Positions 1-6,837 of a DNA stretch of 7,118 nucleotides are shown piece by piece. The position numbers and the translations under genes are program-made. Source of the stretch: Pirellulaceae bacterium (lineage in GTDB: Bacteria > Planctomycetota > Planctomycetia > Pirellulales > Pirellulaceae). The notes beneath the pieces are model-generated. The model was not told the DNA's origin. It did no database searches and saw only the letters and a list, made by a program, of their open reading frames with translations. Each line of letters opens with the position of its first letter. The stretch's first letter is position 1. The stretch lies in assembly GCA_030744095.1 (NCBI GenBank), contig JASLRF010000034.1, forward strand, positions 1 through 7,118, written 5' to 3'.

Positions 1-1
1 C

Positions 2-550
2 GCCAAGCAGTTTTGTGCAGCCCTTGCCTCGGGCGGTGGTGTTACCTTGTGTCACATTGCCGGAGTTACGCCCGAGGCGCCGACGGTCGAACAGGCCCTC
101 GGTGGTCAGCCGCCACGAGGCCAATTCGTCTTCGGTGAACAACAGCGCCGCGAAACCTACGCCCAACTCCGCACGCACACTGACAACAAAATCGACACGG
201 TCATTCTCGGTTGCCCACACGCCTCGCTGAACGAGATTGCCGAAATCGCTTTCCAATTGAAGGACAGGCATCTCGCTGATGGCGTCAAACTGTGGGTGTG
301 TTCGGCCTACGCCACGCGAGCTTGCGCGGAGCGACTGGGACACGCCAAGACCATTTCGGATGCCGGCGGGTATCTATTCTGCGATACATGCCCCACGAAT
401 TCCATGCGATTACAGGCGGAACGAGTTGTCACGCCGAGTTTCAAACAGGCCCACTACGCGCGCGGGATGATCAAAGCAGAAGTCATCGTGGACAACCTGC
501 AGGGTTGTCTGGAGGCCGCACTGACAGGGAGGTGGTGTGATGGCCGATGA
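2..550 (+). CDS. Aconitase X (AcnX) large catalytic subunit, 3' part
   Basis: This frame is open from the left edge, so the gene is partial: about 182 C-terminal residues are visible. AcnX enzymes are Fe-S dehydratases of the aconitase superfamily. Known members dehydrate cis-3-hydroxy-L-proline (bacteria) or mevalonate 5-phosphate (archaea). Diagnostic segments are present: CHIAGVTPEAPT near 50-85, LGCPHASLNEI with a likely cluster cysteine at 212-214, FCDTCPT with a second at 389-391, and a family-typical QAHYARGM segment near 447-470. The first cluster ligand would lie left of the window. The small subunit follows with an 11-nt overlap, which fits the split bacterial AcnX type. A bacterial host favours the hydroxyproline-type reaction, but the substrate cannot be read from this fragment and no proline-catabolism partner is in view. 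The family call is firm; the substrate is open. Confidence 0.9.
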   Translation, partial: AKQFCAALASGGGVTLCHIAGVTPEAPTVEQALGGQPPRGQFVFGEQQRRETYAQLRTHTDNKIDTVILGCPHASLNEIAEIAFQLKDRHLADGVKLWVCSAYATRACAERLGHAKTISDAGGYLFCDTCPTNSMRLQAERVVTPSFKQAHYARGMIKAEVIVDNLQGCLEAALTGRWCDGR

Positions 551-977
551 CGTGATCAGATGCCGTGGCTTAGTGAAGGGGCGAGCCGGAGGCGATGCCC
601 TCGTCGCCCCTACGACTTTGTCGTTTTGGGGAGAAGTGGATCCTGTAACCGGTAGAATCATCGCTCCAGGTCACCCCCTGGAAGGCGAATGCCTGCGAGG
701 AAAGGTCTTGGTGATACGGTCCACGAAGGGATCGTCTGCCACACCGCTCGTGATGGGACTGGCGCACCAAGCAGGCAATGCACCCGTGGCCCTAGTGAAT
801 ACGGAAGTTGATTCTCTGGCAGCTCTCGGGTGCGTCGTTAATCGTATTCCGATGGTCGCCGAACTGGACACGGATCCGTTCCAAGCCATCAAGACCGGTG
901 ATTATGTCCTTGTCGACGCCGACGAAGGCACCCTGGTCGTGACACGATCTCCAGAGCATTCATCACGGTCCGTGTAA
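540..977 (+). CDS. Aconitase X small subunit (DUF126), swivelling domain
   Basis: This 145-aa protein is the small subunit that pairs with the AcnX large subunit to complete the dehydratase active site. It has normal length for DUF126. Visible landmarks are the N-terminal RCRGLVKGRAGGDALV segment, the FWGEVDPVTGRIIAPGHPL segment (about residues 29-46), the family serine loop STKGSS (about residues 61-66, usually GRGS-C/S in relatives), and the closing GDYVLVDADEGTLVV strand region. The serine in this loop is the conserved catalytic residue of the family. I chose ATG 540 over the GTG at 537: a strong GGGAGG ribosome site sits at 527-532, 7 nt before the ATG. The start lies 11 nt inside the upstream gene, so translation is probably coupled to give equal subunit amounts. 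The loop has Lys-Gly-Ser-Ser where many relatives have Arg-Gly-Ser-Cys/Ser, a conservative change. Confidence 0.92.
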   Translation: MADDVIRCRGLVKGRAGGDALVAPTTLSFWGEVDPVTGRIIAPGHPLEGECLRGKVLVIRSTKGSSATPLVMGLAHQAGNAPVALVNTEVDSLAALGCVVNRIPMVAELDTDPFQAIKTGDYVLVDADEGTLVVTRSPEHSSRSV

Positions 978-992
978 AGGGCCTTCTTCATT

Positions 993-1011
993 CCACCGGC
1001 TCTGTCGGTGG
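993..1011. terminator. Short inverted repeat between convergent genes, possible bidirectional terminator
   Basis: CCACCG (993-998) and CGGTGG (1006-1011) form a perfect 6-bp GC-rich stem with a 7-nt loop. It lies 15 nt after the DUF126 stop and abuts the stop codon (1012-1014) of the convergent minus-strand gene. No T-run follows on either strand, so it is not a canonical intrinsic terminator. Its place between two convergent stops makes a role in 3'-end formation or transcript protection plausible. Confidence 0.4.
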
Positions 1012-2544
1012 TCATTGATTACTCCGTTCGCTTGACCGCATCACTTCATCCAAACGGCTCTGCAAGTCGGCGCTACGCGCGACAAGTTCCGGATACGTCT
1101 CGGCGATCTGCTCCAGGCACGCACGCAGATCTTCAGCCGCGGATTGTTCAGCGACTGAATCATCAGCACGGCGAAAGGTGCTAAACGCTGCGTTTAATGC
1201 GTCAGTGGACGAGGAGTCAGTGGCACGCTCCTGCAGTTCGGTGACGAGTTCTGCAAGTGGAAACCCGATTGCCAGCTTTGCGGACAGAGGCGGGCAACCG
1301 GTGGCGAGAATGCTATCCCAATCAACGGAACTCGACGTCCAAACAGAATCCAACTCGTCGCCTGGTGCTTCCTGTTCGGCTTGCAGGCAATCCATCTTTT
1401 CGCTGTAACACCGAAACTCGGCCTGCTCCCTCTCCCATGCTTCACGTGACTCGGTCATGGAAAAGGCGAATTCATCTTCGAGTTCCAGGTGGTGACCGTC
1501 AAAGACCATGAACATGGGACCGTCTCCGAATGCGCCGTCAGCTTCGGCCTGACAGATTGGACAATCGCAATCCAGCTCCATGCCGTCGCTCGTGACTGGC
1601 ATGCGCTGCCGCTCGGATTCAATCAGCTCGTTGCACGATTGGCCACAACTGCCGTCTTTGGGCGGTTGAGCAAGCCACTGATCACGGTATTCGGCGAGCC
1701 GTTCGACCAGTAGATCGCAACTCGATTCACCACCGATCACGCGATCCCACGCTTCATCGAGCAATGATCTCATGAGGTCAAAGTACAACGCGACTTCGGT
1801 CGTCCCGTACCCGCCGAATTGGTACGCAGCAGAATTCACATTCAGCGCCAGTGGAGCGAACCCCTGCATTGACCATTGTTCCGAACGATGCTGGATGTCC
1901 TGATCAATCTGGTTCCGATGACAAAGCAATACGGTTCGTGGGGAGTGCCCAAGCAGGTCCTGGCGAGCGGTCATCAGCCAGTCTGCGTGAATCCCGCGGA
2001 TGGACACGTAGCGATTGTCGTCCCCGGCGTCTTCTGCTGCCCCACCAAGGACGCGGTTTGCAATGAACTCCAACATGGGATGCCCGTACAAAATCGCACG
2101 AGATGCAATCTGTTGGTAGTTCTCGAATGATTCGCGACGTTCCTCGATTGCCGATCTCCAGTCGTCGCCGCCGGGCTGAAACGACCACTCTGCCGGCGTG
2201 TCGAGCCAGACGATGGGAAATCCATCTCCCTGTTCATCATCGCCGGCCTGAAACGCGCCGCCTTCCTCCGGCAATGTGAACTCGCCGCCGGCAACGACGG
2301 ACCGGGAATCCAGGTCGATCAGACACCAGCCATCGTCTCCGGTCATGGATGCCATTTCGGTCGCCGTCTGACCGGATTCCTCCCAACGATGGTTCGGTTG
2401 GTAGCGGCGAACAGCGATCAGAAAGTCTTCCATTGTTTCAGGCTCAGCTGACAACGCCCCCATCGCAACCAAAACGTTCCACTCGTTGACGGTCCAAGAA
2501 ATGCCGACACCGGCGGCGCGCACCGTCAGTCGTACCATCATCAT
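1012..2544 (-). CDS. Conserved hypothetical protein with CxCxxC motif, probably planctomycete-specific
   Basis: This is a 510-aa acidic protein with no signal peptide or membrane segment, so it is likely cytoplasmic. I cannot assign a function. The clearest landmark is a cysteine cluster in the middle: C300 and C304 (CGQSC), then CDCPIC with C326, C328 and C331. An acidic DGHHLELEDEFAFSM segment (residues 349-363) and a helix rich in Glu, Arg and Trp (about 364-377) follow. From memory, CDCPxC followed by DGHHLE/DDEFAFS recurs in uncharacterised planctomycete proteins. The cysteines may bind a metal, which is inference. The C-terminal 80 residues look helical. The start is the first of three consecutive ATGs (2544, 2541, 2538); an AAAGGGGAAAG purine tract lies directly upstream (2545-2555). 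The first ATG overlaps the stop of the preceding gene as ATGA, so the two genes are translationally coupled. The real start could be any of the three. Confidence 0.75.
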   Translation of the reverse strand: MMMVRLTVRAAGVGISWTVNEWNVLVAMGALSAEPETMEDFLIAVRRYQPNHRWEESGQTATEMASMTGDDGWCLIDLDSRSVVAGGEFTLPEEGGAFQAGDDEQGDGFPIVWLDTPAEWSFQPGGDDWRSAIEERRESFENYQQIASRAILYGHPMLEFIANRVLGGAAEDAGDDNRYVSIRGIHADWLMTARQDLLGHSPRTVLLCHRNQIDQDIQHRSEQWSMQGFAPLALNVNSAAYQFGGYGTTEVALYFDLMRSLLDEAWDRVIGGESSCDLLVERLAEYRDQWLAQPPKDGSCGQSCNELIESERQRMPVTSDGMELDCDCPICQAEADGAFGDGPMFMVFDGHHLELEDEFAFSMTESREAWEREQAEFRCYSEKMDCLQAEQEAPGDELDSVWTSSSVDWDSILATGCPPLSAKLAIGFPLAELVTELQERATDSSSTDALNAAFSTFRRADDSVAEQSAAEDLRACLEQIAETYPELVARSADLQSRLDEVMRSSERSNQ

Positions 2545-3230
2545 CTTTCCCCTTTGTCTGTCTGTGGATCGCCATCGATCAGCTCATTGCCTGCCAGCGA
2601 ATCTCGAGTTGTGAGTTCAATTTCGTGGGGGTGGCGGTCAACCGTCGATCGCAGATTTGGGCTGTCGTCGACATTGCCGCAGAATATCATGACTCCAGGT
2701 CCGATTTCTTGGATGAGCCCCTGGTGTCGCAATATGTCGATCTGCCGTTGAGCACTTTCGGCCTTCTCGTGGAGATCTTCTTTAGGCAGCTCAAACGTGC
2801 GTACGCCAACACGTGCGACCCCTAGACGCGTGTCCTGAATCACGACACGGCCATTTTGTGTGCTGTTCCACTCGATGCACAACGCCTTCCGCAAGTCGGA
2901 AGGTGGCTGTTCGCCCGCGCATAGCTGGTCCAGCAACTCCTCGACGGAACAATTGTGGTGTCGCAATAGCTGGTCGGCGGTGATGTCACCAACTTCGCCA
3001 AACTGCTCGGTCGCAAGTCCATCGAGGGCAACGGCCTCAGCCCAATCGGGGACCGGGGCGCGCCGCACAATTCGGAATCGCCAACCCGCGAGATCCGGAT
3101 GGCAATCGCCACGTAATTCCAACGTCAACGGTTCGAGACGTCCGAAAAGTCGAATCCAGCCGGTGACGCGTCCGCGTACTGTGTTGTCGAGTTCGCCGCT
3201 TTCGACACGGTCTGTAGGTCTCCAGGTCAT
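2541..3230 (-). CDS. Hypothetical protein, first gene of a two-gene operon
   Basis: This is a 229-aa soluble protein of unknown function. The N-terminal half carries a pattern I associate with uncharacterised planctomycete and related proteins: RGRVTGWIRLFGRLEPLTLE (residues 19-38), then GDCHPDLAGWRFRI (41-54), an EQFGEVGDITA segment (75-85), and later ALCIEWNSTQNGRVVIQDT (116-134). These alternate hydrophobic and polar residues and probably form a beta-rich domain. The C-terminal part (about 148-176) is a charged, possibly helical stretch, followed by a tail with no features. There is no signal peptide. The ATG at 3230 has no Shine-Dalgarno sequence; a -10-like TATACT ends only 6 nt upstream, so the message may be leaderless. 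The stop overlaps the next gene by ATGA. The tight pairing suggests a shared task with the 510-aa protein, but which task is unknown. Confidence 0.72.
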   Translation of the reverse strand: MTWRPTDRVESGELDNTVRGRVTGWIRLFGRLEPLTLELRGDCHPDLAGWRFRIVRRAPVPDWAEAVALDGLATEQFGEVGDITADQLLRHHNCSVEELLDQLCAGEQPPSDLRKALCIEWNSTQNGRVVIQDTRLGVARVGVRTFELPKEDLHEKAESAQRQIDILRHQGLIQEIGPGVMIFCGNVDDSPNLRSTVDRHPHEIELTTRDSLAGNELIDGDPQTDKGER

Positions 3231-3290
3231 TCTGGAAGTATACGCACAAAATAATATTAATACAAGTATAAATAATTAACATTATCTGCC
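3231..3290 (-). promoter_or_regulatory. AT-rich promoter island of the unknown operon
   Basis: Positions 3243-3286 are almost all A/T, in sharp contrast to the surrounding sequence. Reading the minus strand, TTGTAT (3260-3265) is followed by a 17-nt spacer and TATACT (3237-3242), a 5/6 match to the -10 consensus. The -10 ends 6 nt before the ATG at 3230, so transcription would start at or near the A of the start codon. A second TATACT (3265-3270) could serve as an upstream promoter giving a leader of about 28 nt, but it has no good -35. Confidence 0.5.
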
Positions 3291-3301
3291 AGAACTTCCA
3301 G
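3232..3301. repeat. 8-bp inverted repeat flanking the AT-rich promoter
   Basis: CTGGAAGT (3232-3239) and ACTTCCAG (3294-3301) are perfect inverted copies separated by 54 bp of AT-rich DNA. The left arm overlaps the proposed -10 element and the right arm lies just upstream of the AT tract. A pair of operator half-sites for a DNA-looping regulator is possible; coincidence is also possible at this length. Confidence 0.3.
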
Positions 3302-3337
3302 TCACCGTTGAATCCACAGTCGCAGATGCACGCCAGC

Positions 3338-4333
3338 TCACTGAACAACGATTTCGGTGCCGGGTTGAAAGTAGGGTGTCTCGCCCGTGAACTTGACGGA
3401 GATGTCAGCTCGTTTGCGGTCAGCGGCCCAAGTGAAGAGGTATCCGGTCACGCCACGTTGCAGCGCAGCCCTCACATCGGTCCATTGTTTTTGCCCCAGC
3501 TTAATCTCCAGGCAGAGGATCAAGTGGACGCCAACATGGCTGATGACGGGATCGCTGAGTTCACCTTTCTTTAGCGCGAAGGCTTGGCTCGAAAAAGGCT
3601 CGGGCATCGGTTCACGTCGCGAGATATAGCCGATGTCGCCCCCATTTTCACCGCTAGGCGCTTGCGAATGCTGACGCGCCGCATCGGCAAACGCAATTTC
3701 TTTGCTGCTGATGGCTCGCTGAAGATCCTTGGCGCGAACCAAAGCATCGCTCAGGGCTGCCGGATCATTCCCATCCGCCTTCAATAGTAAATGGGCAACT
3801 CGGACTTGCGTGCCGTCGAATTCGATGTGATGCTTCGTGAAATAGTTTTGCAGATTCTCTTCCGACAGATATCGGTCCAGGAACCGCTGCCAGCTGAGTT
3901 GCCAGCGGAGCGCGCGTGGTAGGTCGTCCGCGTGCATCCCCAACCGCTCGACGTAGCCCGTCAATGTCATTTCGCGCGTCGCCAACCGTTTTTCAAGTTG
4001 GGTCTGGGCCAGCTGCACGTCTTGGTCGGTCGCAGCCTGTCGTTTCTCTGCGAGCCAAGCCAGAATCAGTTGCCGGTCGATCAGCTGTTGCAGCGTCTTT
4101 GCCTGTAGGAATTTGAGGGCGCCAGCGTCAGCCTGACGCCCCTTGAACACTCGACGCAATTCGCGGTCGACTTCGTCTGCATAGACAGGCACATCCCTCA
4201 CGGTTGCTGCGATGACGCGCGCGGGCGGAGCGTTGGTTGCATCCAGATCCTGCGCAGACAGTTGGGCGACGATGGGCGCGGTGGAGCTGAAAACGGCCAG
4301 GCAAATGATAACGATGCGTCGTGCGTAATCCAT
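3338..4333 (-). CDS. Exported parvulin-type peptidyl-prolyl cis-trans isomerase (PpiC/SurA-like)
   Basis: This protein catalyses cis-trans isomerisation of prolyl bonds and probably helps fold exported proteins in the periplasm. The ATG at 4333 gives 331 aa; a GTG one codon upstream (4336) is also possible. Residues 1-24 form a signal peptide with arginines, a hydrophobic core and a PIVA-Q cleavage site, without a lipobox. A helical SurA-like N-terminal part follows (about 40-170, including LQQLIDRQLILAWLAEK). The rotamase domain spans about 177-278: RVAHLLL at its start, NGGDIGYISR, PEPFSSQAFALKKGELSDPV, and SHVGVHLI near the end, which carries the second conserved histidine. The closing 50 residues may be a C-terminal helix. 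The start codon shares one base with the upstream stop (TGATG) and no clear ribosome site is visible, so translation depends on the upstream gene. It is not SurA itself: only one parvulin domain is present. Confidence 0.9.
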   Translation of the reverse strand: MDYARRIVIICLAVFSSTAPIVAQLSAQDLDATNAPPARVIAATVRDVPVYADEVDRELRRVFKGRQADAGALKFLQAKTLQQLIDRQLILAWLAEKRQAATDQDVQLAQTQLEKRLATREMTLTGYVERLGMHADDLPRALRWQLSWQRFLDRYLSEENLQNYFTKHHIEFDGTQVRVAHLLLKADGNDPAALSDALVRAKDLQRAISSKEIAFADAARQHSQAPSGENGGDIGYISRREPMPEPFSSQAFALKKGELSDPVISHVGVHLILCLEIKLGQKQWTDVRAALQRGVTGYLFTWAADRKRADISVKFTGETPYFQPGTEIVVQ

Positions 4334-5670
4334 CACGGCAATTGAATGTTCTTAAGTTCGTATTCGACGGGAAGGTCCAAGATCAGGGTAGGTGTTTTGT
4401 AAACGAAGCTGCAACCCTTCAGGCCGTCTGGGAGGGCGAAGAGATAGGCGAGGCCAGCCTCGTTCTTGCCTTGTCGCGTAGCCTGCAAGCCGACATCGGT
4501 GACGCGTGCGCCCTTGCTGTCTTCGATATATGCTTCGTTGTTGAAGATCCACCCACGATGGGATTCCAGCGCATTGTTGGCCTCGTCGTAGGTGACGCCA
4601 ACACGCACTTCGTACAGTTCGGCGTTCTTGCGGGCACGTTCCAGCGTGACGGTTACGCCAGCAATCCGCATCTCGACATCGTCGGCACTTTCCAGCGCGT
4701 CGAACTTGAATGTCTCGACACGACCTGGAACCACCGCGGTCATCGTTCCTTTCAGCGATTCGATCAGCCTGACATCGCGGGAAGGCAGGCCGATCGGCAA
4801 GATCAACTCGACGGCGGGCACGCCGTTTGCGGCGGAAGCGTTCAGTGCGCCTCGCGCGGTAGGGAACGAAAGCGAATCGGCTTCATCAGCCGTGATGGTG
4901 AGGCTGTCGAGCGCCTGTCGGAGCAAAATCGGTTTGATCCGAGGCTCCCAAGAAACCCTGACGGATAACCGCAGTCCATTGATTCCCGGGTCTCGCAAAT
5001 CACGGCGAGATTCCATGCGGATCGGTTCGAAGCGAAAGACGCCGCTATAGGTCGCCGCATCGGCCCGACTAACTTCGCCATCACTTGCGGCCCTGAGCAC
5101 CAGGGTATTGGGTTCTCCGCCGTTCTCGTCGACGGACAGCCCGGCCTGATCGAGAATCTGGTCTAGTGCCCGCCAGTAAGGAACCTTATCGAAATCGACC
5201 TTCACAGTGCCGACCTGTTCTTCGTCACTAGTGACGCGATTGCCCGTCTGCTTTTCGAGTGATTGCAGAGCGTCTGCCAACGACATCTCGCCCTTCAGGG
5301 TTACCTGCGAAGGTTCGGCTGCGAAGGTGGCGAGGGCCATTTCCAAGGCAGTGCGTACGCGATCCAGCCGTTCCTTCACTTCCGCGGGCGTACGTGCGCT
5401 GACCGCAGGCAGATGGCTCAACACGTCTGGTCCCAACTCGACCAACGCCGCTTCCGCCGCGTTGCGCTGCGACGCCTGATCGGCGTTGAGCTGCCGTACC
5501 AGTCGTTTCGTTTTATCGACCAGCACCTTCGTGGCGTCAGCAACCGATTTCTCTGCGACAGTATCCGCACTTTTTTCTGTTGTACTTTTCTTTGACAACG
5601 CATCTGCAGGTTGAGTGGATTCGGCCTGCGCTGGAAATACAAGACAGATCAGTAATAACGAACCGTGCAC
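4333..5670 (-). CDS. Secreted protein with HEAT-like segment and STN/secretin-N-like domain
   Basis: This is a 445-aa exported protein of unknown function. A short signal peptide (residues 1-16, cleaved after AQA) has an unusually weak n-region with only His2 and no Lys or Arg. A Ser/Lys/Thr-rich linker (about 17-45) follows. Residues 55-90 contain RQLNADQASQRNAAEAALVE and LGPDVLSHLP, the HEAT-like pattern common in planctomycete exported proteins. Residues about 122-193 (VTLKGEMSLADALQSLEKQT, then a VKVDFDKVPYWRALDQILDQ core) resemble the STN or secretin short N-domain, here with no secretin barrel. The C-terminal half is beta-rich and has no family I recognise. The start is GTG at 5670: AGGAG (5679-5683) lies 8 nt upstream and an in-frame stop lies 18 nt upstream, leaving no alternative. 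It is the first gene of an operon with the parvulin isomerase, which may fold it or its partners. Confidence 0.75.
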   Translation of the reverse strand: MHGSLLLICLVFPAQAESTQPADALSKKSTTEKSADTVAEKSVADATKVLVDKTKRLVRQLNADQASQRNAAEAALVELGPDVLSHLPAVSARTPAEVKERLDRVRTALEMALATFAAEPSQVTLKGEMSLADALQSLEKQTGNRVTSDEEQVGTVKVDFDKVPYWRALDQILDQAGLSVDENGGEPNTLVLRAASDGEVSRADAATYSGVFRFEPIRMESRRDLRDPGINGLRLSVRVSWEPRIKPILLRQALDSLTITADEADSLSFPTARGALNASAANGVPAVELILPIGLPSRDVRLIESLKGTMTAVVPGRVETFKFDALESADDVEMRIAGVTVTLERARKNAELYEVRVGVTYDEANNALESHRGWIFNNEAYIEDSKGARVTDVGLQATRQGKNEAGLAYLFALPDGLKGCSFVYKTPTLILDLPVEYELKNIQLP

Positions 5671-5850
5671 GGCGCGATCTCCTGGTCAGTTCTTTCGATC
5701 TCGAAGGCCTCTCATCCTACTCCGCCACGGTCACCGTTGTCCAATTCGTAAGCTAGGCTTTAGCGGACGATCTTCTGCGTTTTGCGGTGAAATCGACGAT
5801 TCCGCCCCCCGCTCTTCTTCCTTTCGAAACGGTTGACACAAGGTCTCCTC
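5671..5850. promoter_or_regulatory. Divergent intergenic promoter region
   Basis: This 180-bp gap separates two divergent exported-protein genes and must hold both promoters. For the minus-strand operon, TTGGAC and TAGGAT with a 19-nt spacer lie around 5712-5742, a weak match. An 11-bp palindrome, ACGGTCACCGT (5727-5737), sits inside that spacer and could be an operator. For the plus-strand gene no convincing promoter is visible; a C-rich and T-rich stretch covers 5802-5824. AAGG (5840-5843) is a modest ribosome site for ATG 5851. Confidence 0.4.
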
Positions 5851-6837
5851 ATGGTCAAACCTCTCGTATCCGTGGCGTGGTTTGGGTCCGCCCTTATTAT
5901 TCTCTTTGTCCAGCTGCCTGCCAACGCGCAGAAGTTCACGATCGCGTTGGAGTTGCGTGGCCAACAGGTTGAAGGAACGCCGTTGGCGTGGACGGATTCG
6001 GATGTGGCACTGTTGCGGCGAGATGGTTCGCTGCTGAACTTCTCGCCAGCCAACGCGAGGGGGTTCCGCAAGACGGCCGTCGGTTTTCGGAGTTATTCTC
6101 AGGGTGAAATTCGTGCACAGCTGGCGCGCGAGTTTGGTCGCAAGTTCGAAGTGTCGGGCACGGGACACTATCTGGTTGTTCATCCGGCTGGCCTTCGTGA
6201 CCAATGGGCTGGGCGCTTCGAGCAACTCTATCGTTCGTTTGTGCATTATTTTACCGCCCGGGGCTTTCGCCTGCAGGAGCCGCAGTTTCCCCTCATCGCG
6301 GTAGTGTTTCCCGACCAGCCTTCCTTTCTGCGTTACGCGCAGCAGACCAAAGAACGCTTGCACCCCAACACACTCGGATACTATTCGCCCACCTCCAACC
6401 GCATCTTGCTCTACGACACCACGCATGGCAGGTCGGCAGGCAACGCCAATTGGCAAATCAACGCCGAGACGATCATCCACGAAGCCGCCCACCAATCGGC
6501 GTTCAACACATCGATTCACAATCGATTCGCGCATCCACCACGCTGGGTGATCGAAGGCTTGGGCACCATGTTCGAGGCACGTGGCGTATGGAATTCGCGT
6601 CAGTATCCTTCGTTTGTAGACCGAATCAACCGCAGTTATCTGGCCGATTTCCAACGATACGTCGCCACGCGTCGCACGAAAGGATCACTATCACGAACTG
6701 TCTCGTCCGACCGCTTCTCTCAGTTGCACGCAGCAGACGCCTATGCGGAAGCCTGGGCACTAACCCGGATTATTCATGAGAGCCAAGATTGGCCGTGGTC
6801 TGATAGTCTTCCGGTTGTTTTTTGGATAACCGGATGA
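5851..6837 (+). CDS. Secreted DUF1570 zincin-like protein, 3' end disrupted
   Basis: This gene encodes a planctomycete DUF1570 protein, a putative zinc metallopeptidase-like protein of unknown substrate. The ATG at 5851 gives 328 aa; an in-frame TTG at 5833 would prepend residues before a good signal peptide and is not favoured. Residues 1-26 are a signal peptide (VKPLVSVAWFGSALIILFVQ, cleaved after ANA). Residues about 98-305 are the DUF1570 domain: SGTGHYLVV, PLIAVVFPDQPSFLRYAQ, LGYYSPTSNRILLYD, then HEAAH (H210, E211, H214) and RWVIEGLGTMFE with E235 as probable third ligand. The conserved DAYAEAWALT segment (296-305) is present, but the tail of some 50 residues that usually follows is missing. 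After residue 305 come 23 residues (RIIHESQDWPWSDSLPVVFW and three more) unlike the family, then a stop. The catalytic motif remains, but the protein is probably truncated by an insertion. Confidence 0.8.
   Translation: MVKPLVSVAWFGSALIILFVQLPANAQKFTIALELRGQQVEGTPLAWTDSDVALLRRDGSLLNFSPANARGFRKTAVGFRSYSQGEIRAQLAREFGRKFEVSGTGHYLVVHPAGLRDQWAGRFEQLYRSFVHYFTARGFRLQEPQFPLIAVVFPDQPSFLRYAQQTKERLHPNTLGYYSPTSNRILLYDTTHGRSAGNANWQINAETIIHEAAHQSAFNTSIHNRFAHPPRWVIEGLGTMFEARGVWNSRQYPSFVDRINRSYLADFQRYVATRRTKGSLSRTVSSDRFSQLHAADAYAEAWALTRIIHESQDWPWSDSLPVVFWITG

Noticed and set aside
3037..3348. Minus-strand 103-aa frame with a hydrophobic start, spanning the AT-rich island
   Set aside because: It overlaps the better-supported 229-aa gene in another frame, and its hydrophobic residues come from the AT-rich promoter DNA.
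4321..4968. 215-aa open frame on the plus strand, antisense to the STN-like protein gene
   Set aside because: It lies wholly opposite a coherent secreted-protein gene with a strong ribosome site, and the translation has no domain or signal features.
5833..5838. TTGACA, a perfect -35 hexamer
   Set aside because: It lies only 12 nt before the DUF1570 start codon with no -10 at the right spacing, so it would start transcription inside the gene; likely chance.
5731..6654. 307-aa open frame on the minus strand, antisense to the DUF1570 gene
   Set aside because: The plus-strand frame has a signal peptide, HEAAH motif and family segments; the antisense translation shows no recognisable domain and is a mirror of GC-biased codon use.
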